From Curtobacterium luteum (GTDB lineage: Bacteria > Actinomycetota > Actinomycetes > Actinomycetales > Microbacteriaceae), in NCBI RefSeq assembly GCF_014646995.1, contig NZ_BMOI01000001.1, positions 521,018 through 585,017 of the forward strand: a stretch of 64,000 nucleotides of DNA, written 5' to 3'. Below are positions 59,721-64,000 of this stretch, piece by piece. The notes beneath the pieces are model-generated. The model did not search any database. It was not told where the DNA came from and saw only the letters and a list, made by a program, of their open reading frames with translations. Each line of letters starts with the position of its first letter. The first letter of the stretch is position 1. A program made the position numbers and the translations under genes.

Positions 59721-61280
59721 ATGACCGACACCACCATCGTCGCTCCCCCGACCACCCCGGCCCCCCTCCGCGAGGTCGGAGCCCTCATCCGGGGCGCGCG
59801 CAAGGGCCGCAGCATGACCCAGGCGCAGCTCGCCGAACGGGTCGGTACGAGCCAGAGCGCCATCAACCGGATCGAGCAGGGCGGGCAGAACCTCAGCCTC
59901 GAGATGCTCACCCGGATCAGCGACGCGCTCGACCAGCAGATCGTCTCCATCGGCGGCGCCCCGCAGCGCGCTCACCTCCGGGTGCAGGGCGGTCGGAAGC
60001 TCAGCGGCTCCATCGCGGTCAACTCGTCGAAGAACGCCGCCGTCGCGCTCCTGTGCGCCTCCCTGCTCAACCGGGGCGTCACGCGGCTGCACAGGGTCGC
60101 GCGCATCGTCGAGGTCGACCGCATCATCGACGTCCTCCGCAGCCTCGGCGCGAGTGTCACGTGGTCCGAGGACGGCGAGGTGCTCGAGATCGTCGCGCCG
60201 TCCGACCTCCGCCTCGACGCCATCGACGCCGACGCCGCCCGCCGTACCCGCAGCGTGCTCATGTTCCTCGGCCCGCTGAGCGGCCGGTTCGACGCCTTCC
60301 GCCTCCCGTACGCCGGCGGCTGCGACCTCGGTACCCGCACGGTCGAGCCGCACCTCATCGCGCTCCGGCCGTTCGGCGTCGACGTCGAGGCCACGAACGG
60401 CTGGTACGAGGTCGACGTGGCGAACAAGGACGTCCCGACGAAGTCGATCGTCCTGACCGAGCGCGGCGACACGGTGACCGAGAACGCGATCCTCGCCGCG
60501 GCGGCCCGCGACGGCGTGACGACGATCCGGAACGCCAGCCCGAACTACATGGTGCAGGACCTCTGCTTCTTCCTCGAGCTCCTCGGCGTGCAGGTCGAGG
60601 GCATCGGCACCACCACGCTCCGCATCACCGGCCGGAGCGTCATCGACGAGGTCGTGGACTACTGGCCGAGCGAGGACCCGGTGGAGGCGATGAGCCTCCT
60701 CACCGCGGGCATCGTCACCGGGTCGACGCTGACCGTCACGCGCGCGCCGATCGAGTTCCTCGAGATCGAGCTCGCGACCCTCGCCGAGATGGGCCTCCGC
60801 TTCGACGTCTCCGAGGAGTACGGCGCAGCGAACGGCCGCACCCGGCTCGTCGACATCACGGTGCACCCGTCCGAGCTGCACGCGCCGATCGACAAGATCC
60901 ACGCGATGCCGTTCCCGGGCCTCAACATCGACAACCTGCCGTTCTTCGTCGTCATCGCGGCGTGCGCCACGGGCACCACCCTCGTGCACGACTGGGTGTA
61001 CGAGGGCCGGGCGATCCACCTGCTCGACCTCACCCGCCTCGGCGCGAACGTCACGCTCCGCGACCCGCACCGCCTCGACGTCACCGGCCCGACGCACTTC
61101 TCCGGTGCCGAGGTCAGCTGCCCGCCGGCGCTGCGTCCGGCCGTCGTGATCCTGCTCGCGATGCTCGCCGCGAAGGGGGAGAGCGTCCTCCGCAACGTCG
61201 GCATCATCGCGCGCGGCTACGAGGGCCTGCAGGAGCGCCTCAACTCGCTCGGCGCGTCGATCGAGACGTTCCACGACTGA
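59721..61280 (+). CDS. murA: UDP-GlcNAc 1-carboxyvinyltransferase fused to an XRE HTH
   Basis: The protein has 519 residues. Residues 17-75 are an XRE helix-turn-helix (MTQAQLAERVGTSQSAINRI, EQGGQNLSLEMLTRISDALD). Residues 85-519 are MurA, with NSSKNAAVALLCASLLNRGV at the UDP-GlcNAc site and catalytic Cys201 in GGCDLGTRTVEPHL. MurA adds enolpyruvate to UDP-GlcNAc, the first committed step of peptidoglycan synthesis, and the Cys is the fosfomycin target. The ATG is preceded by an AT-rich promoter region. The added HTH suggests that it also binds DNA or senses substrate. Confidence 0.93.
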   Translation: MTDTTIVAPPTTPAPLREVGALIRGARKGRSMTQAQLAERVGTSQSAINRIEQGGQNLSLEMLTRISDALDQQIVSIGGAPQRAHLRVQGGRKLSGSIAVNSSKNAAVALLCASLLNRGVTRLHRVARIVEVDRIIDVLRSLGASVTWSEDGEVLEIVAPSDLRLDAIDADAARRTRSVLMFLGPLSGRFDAFRLPYAGGCDLGTRTVEPHLIALRPFGVDVEATNGWYEVDVANKDVPTKSIVLTERGDTVTENAILAAAARDGVTTIRNASPNYMVQDLCFFLELLGVQVEGIGTTTLRITGRSVIDEVVDYWPSEDPVEAMSLLTAGIVTGSTLTVTRAPIEFLEIELATLAEMGLRFDVSEEYGAANGRTRLVDITVHPSELHAPIDKIHAMPFPGLNIDNLPFFVVIAACATGTTLVHDWVYEGRAIHLLDLTRLGANVTLRDPHRLDVTGPTHFSGAEVSCPPALRPAVVILLAMLAAKGESVLRNVGIIARGYEGLQERLNSLGASIETFHD

Positions 61281-61320
61281 GTCGCGCGGCGTCGGTCCGG
61301 TCCTCACGGTGCGAGGTTCC

Positions 61321-61357
61321 ACACACGGTGCGACGGCGAACACCTCGCACCGTGTGT
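61321..61357 (+). terminator. Terminator after murA
   Basis: A perfect 13-bp stem (ACACACGGTGCGA with 61345-61357) and an 11-base loop lie between convergent genes. A triplicated CGAGCAC follows at about 61369-61389. Confidence 0.75.
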
Positions 61358-61454
61358 GCAAGCTCGCACCGAGCACCGAGCACCGAGCACCCGCACCGCG
61401 TGCGCGGCGTCGCTCAGCCGCGGCCGAGCGCCCGTCGCGCAGCGGGGCCGGCGC

Positions 61455-64000
61455 TCACGACACCGCGCGGAACATCACCTCGAGCGCGACCTGCCGCGGC
61501 CACAGCGCGAACCGCGGCAGCACGTCCGGCCCGCACGCCCGCGAGCCGAGTCCGTGCTGCGCGGCGTCGAGGTACAGGTGCAGGCGGTCGGACGCCGGCA
61601 GCTCGTGCGGGTGCTCCGCCCGGGCCCACTGCTGCGCCGTGTGCCGGGCGAGCTGGAACCCGGGCAGGTCCGCGCCCGCACCGCGCAGGGCGTCGATCGC
61701 GAGCCGTCCGATGCGCAGCTCCCGGAGGTCGGGACGGTGGCCGGTCTCCTGCGGCCGTGCGTACCGGACGCCGAGGGCGTCGACGGCGGACGCGAACCGC
61801 CCGACCACGACGCCGTTGGCAGCGTCCGGGTAGGACTCGTGCGGGCCGGTCCCCCACCACTCGACCGCGTCCCCGAGGTCGTCAGGCAGGTCCAGGTGCA
61901 GGCCGATCCGCGGCCAGGTGCAGTCCCACGGTCCGACGGGCACGGCGCTCCAGCGCAGCCGGAGGTCGTCGCCGTCGCCCGACCAGCGGAACTCCGAGTC
62001 GATGCCGGACCCGGTGCCGGCGGGCATCGACCGCAACCGCTGCACGAGGACACCGCCCTCGCGCGCGACCGCCGTCACACGGTGCGTCAGCCGGTCGAGT
62101 CCCCGCTCCCGCCACCGGTCGGCCGAGGGCGGCACGGATTCGTCGCCCCGTCCGGAGCTCAGTTCCGGCGACGTCGTCTCGTAGGAGCCCTGGCCGGACG
62201 CCCGGTCGTTCTCGGTCGGCGCGCGCCAGAGCTCGGGCACCAGGACGGCGACGTCGATGCCGTGCCAGGACCGCAACGCCCCGTCCTCGTCGAAGACCGC
62301 GGCGCTCGGCAGCACACCGGACGGGCGCGCCGACGGCGTCGGCGGCACGACCTCGACGACGGTCTGGACCTCGGCCACGACCTGCCCGCGCGGTGCCCAC
62401 ACGGTGTCCTGCCGGAGGGACGCCCGGAGCGTCAGGTGGGCCTCCCGGCCCCGACGCGGTGCGACCGCGTCGCTCGGCAGCGCGACGGTGACGTCGCGCC
62501 CCGGGCGGACGGGAGGCACGTCCAGCGCTCCGCCGTCGACCACGCGTCCGTCGACGCGCAGCTCCCACACCACGGCCAGGTCGGCCGTGTCGGCGTGCGC
62601 CCGCTGCGAGTGGACCGTGAGCGACGACCCCTCGCGCGTGAAGCGGACCGGAGCCCAGAGCCGCCCGAGGTCGGCGAGGGCCGGGCTCGGCGTCCCGTCG
62701 GAGAGGACGAGCCCGTCCATCACGAAGACGCCGTCGTGCACCGGTTCGCCGAAGTCACCGCCGTACCCGAAGTACGCGACCCCGTCGTCGGTGGTGGTCC
62801 GGAGGCCGTGGTCCCGCCACTCCCACACGAACCCGCCGTGCAGCCGCGACCAGCGTTCGAAGCGGTCCTGGTAGTCGGCGAGCGAGCCCGGCCCGTTGCC
62901 CATGGCGTGGCCGTACTCGCACAGGACGAACGGCTTCGCGCGTTGCCGGGCGCCGGCAGCAGGGCCGACCTCGTGGACCGGCATGGCGAGGTCGCCGCAG
63001 ACCGAGTCGATCTCCTCGATGGTGGGGTACATGCGCGAGTACAGGTCGGTGTACGCACCCTCGGTGTCGCCCTCGTAGTGGATCGGTCGCGACGGGTCGC
63101 GGCGGCGGATCCAGTCGGCCATCGCGGCGAGGTTGCGGCCCGTCCCGGACTCGTTGCCGAGGGACCAGACCACGACCGACGGGTGGTTCTTGTCGCGTTC
63201 GACGGTCCGGCGGACGCGGTCGAGGTACGCGTCCCGCCATGCGGGGTCGTCCGACGGGTTGCCCGACCAGTCGACCTCCCAGAAGCCGTGCGTCTCGAGG
63301 TCGCACTCGAGCACGACCCAGAAGCCGTACTCGTCGGCCAGTTCGAGGAAGCGCGGGTGCGGGGGCTGGTGCGCGGTCCGGATCGCTTGCACGCCGTGCT
63401 GCTTCATGAGCGACAGGTCGGTGCGGAGGGTGTCCTCGTCGAACACCCGGCCACGGTCCGGGTGGGTCTCGTGTCGGTTGACGCCGTGGAACACGAGCGG
63501 TACGCCGTTGACGAGCAGCCGGTCGCCGACGACCTCGACCCGGCGGAACCCGACGCGGAGCCGCACCGTCTCGGCGTCGGTGGCGATGACGACGTCGTGG
63601 AGCCGGGGCTCCTCGGCGGACCACGCGTCCACCGTGCCCACGTCGACCCGGGCCGGCGCGCCGGGGGCGAGTCGTGCCTCCAGGCCGGTCTCGGGCAGAC
63701 GGACCGTCACCTGCGTCGCGGTGGTGACCGTCTCGACGACGAGGGTGCCGCGGCCGGTCACCGGGTCGCGGTCGGCGGTGACGAAGACGTCGTCGAGGCC
63801 GCCGTCCGGGCGGTGTTCGAGGGTGACCGAGCGGAACACGCCGGGCAGCCACCACTGGTCCTGGTCCTCGAGGTAGCTCCCCTGCGACCACTGGTGCACC
63901 CGGATCGCGACCGTGTTCGCGCCGGGGCGGAGGAGTCCGGTGACGTCGTACTCGGTCGTGAGACGGCTGCCCGTCGACCACCCGACGGTCCGGCCGTTCA
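61455..64000 (-). CDS. lacZ: GH2 beta-galactosidase, N-terminus cut off by the window edge
   Basis: The frame stays open to the right edge, so the start lies outside. About 848 residues are visible: the end of the sugar-binding jelly roll (NGRTVGWSTGSRLTTEYDVT; SYLEDQDQWWLPGVFR), an immunoglobulin-like domain, and the TIM barrel. The barrel has acid/base Glu in VVWSLGNESGTGRN and nucleophile Glu in KPFVLCEYGHAMGNGPG. The small-chain C-terminal beta domain follows (WWGTGPHESYPDAANGVVVG). It hydrolyses lactose-type beta-galactosides in the cytosol. Confidence 0.93.
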   Translation of the reverse strand, partial: NGRTVGWSTGSRLTTEYDVTGLLRPGANTVAIRVHQWSQGSYLEDQDQWWLPGVFRSVTLEHRPDGGLDDVFVTADRDPVTGRGTLVVETVTTATQVTVRLPETGLEARLAPGAPARVDVGTVDAWSAEEPRLHDVVIATDAETVRLRVGFRRVEVVGDRLLVNGVPLVFHGVNRHETHPDRGRVFDEDTLRTDLSLMKQHGVQAIRTAHQPPHPRFLELADEYGFWVVLECDLETHGFWEVDWSGNPSDDPAWRDAYLDRVRRTVERDKNHPSVVVWSLGNESGTGRNLAAMADWIRRRDPSRPIHYEGDTEGAYTDLYSRMYPTIEEIDSVCGDLAMPVHEVGPAAGARQRAKPFVLCEYGHAMGNGPGSLADYQDRFERWSRLHGGFVWEWRDHGLRTTTDDGVAYFGYGGDFGEPVHDGVFVMDGLVLSDGTPSPALADLGRLWAPVRFTREGSSLTVHSQRAHADTADLAVVWELRVDGRVVDGGALDVPPVRPGRDVTVALPSDAVAPRRGREAHLTLRASLRQDTVWAPRGQVVAEVQTVVEVVPPTPSARPSGVLPSAAVFDEDGALRSWHGIDVAVLVPELWRAPTENDRASGQGSYETTSPELSSGRGDESVPPSADRWRERGLDRLTHRVTAVAREGGVLVQRLRSMPAGTGSGIDSEFRWSGDGDDLRLRWSAVPVGPWDCTWPRIGLHLDLPDDLGDAVEWWGTGPHESYPDAANGVVVGRFASAVDALGVRYARPQETGHRPDLRELRIGRLAIDALRGAGADLPGFQLARHTAQQWARAEHPHELPASDRLHLYLDAAQHGLGSRACGPDVLPRFALWPRQVALEVMFRAVS

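Noticed and set aside
61369..61389. Triplicated CGAGCAC as a functional repeat
   Set aside because: Three 7-base units next to a terminator are too short and few to support a function.

Overview
The window is very GC-rich and gene-dense, with many 1-4 base gene overlaps, GTG starts and long antisense shadow frames. This is typical of an actinobacterium. The actinobacterial flagellar cluster with CsrA, the DevR/DevS-type two-component genes and the MurA, sortase and anti-sigma types suggest a motile member of the Microbacteriaceae, possibly Curtobacterium. The genus is inference.

Region 1 (1-23.3 kb) looks like a hypoxia/redox-stress (DevR/DosR-like) regulon. It holds two paralogous pairs of tandem universal stress proteins (1-1453 and 15066-16808), a DevS-like GAF sensor kinase and a DevR-like regulator, phosphoketolase with a butanediol-type dehydrogenase, cytochrome bd oxidase (cydAB), BON and PPOX-fold proteins, an AdhP-type alcohol dehydrogenase, a bactofilin-like membrane protein, an MgtA-type Mg2+ ATPase, a YbhN-like membrane protein, a VIT/CCC1-type metal transporter, a DUF2231 membrane protein and an SDR. 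Ten or eleven copies of a 15-bp site close to GGGACCTTCGGCCCT sit in front of these genes. Four genes here and in the adjoining island are broken by one or two frameshifts, several of them in G or C runs. One of these shifts joins the kinase frame to the response-regulator frame.

Region 2 (about 23.7-32.3 kb) is an integrated accessory island. It contains a PIN-domain protein with an ImmA/IrrE-like partner that lacks HExxH, a frameshifted phage-type DNA adenine methylase, an HNH-like protein overlapping an unknown partner, another unknown protein, excisionase, tyrosine integrase and a DUF1883-TIR protein. It ends beside a leftward Gly-Cys-Val tRNA operon. A second, rightward tRNA-Val follows.

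Region 3 (33.0-38.8 kb) is a Wadjet/MksBEF-like condensin operon, jetA-jetB-jetC. No JetD nuclease follows it.

Region 4 (39-44.6 kb) carries housekeeping and metabolic genes: a small membrane peptide, a POT peptide transporter, an acyl-CoA oxidase, and a SatD-like HTH protein with two GTCAACC palindromes and a membrane partner.

Region 5 (44.6-55.3 kb) is a leftward flagellar operon: flbD-motA-motB-fliM-fliN-fliO-fliP-fliQ-fliR-flhB-flhA-(FlhF-like)-csrA.

Region 6 (55.5-64 kb) is rightward: a DUF4397 surface protein with a class F-type sortase, an ECF sigma factor with its anti-sigma factor, an unknown protein and an XRE-MurA fusion. A leftward GH2 beta-galactosidase then runs off the right edge.
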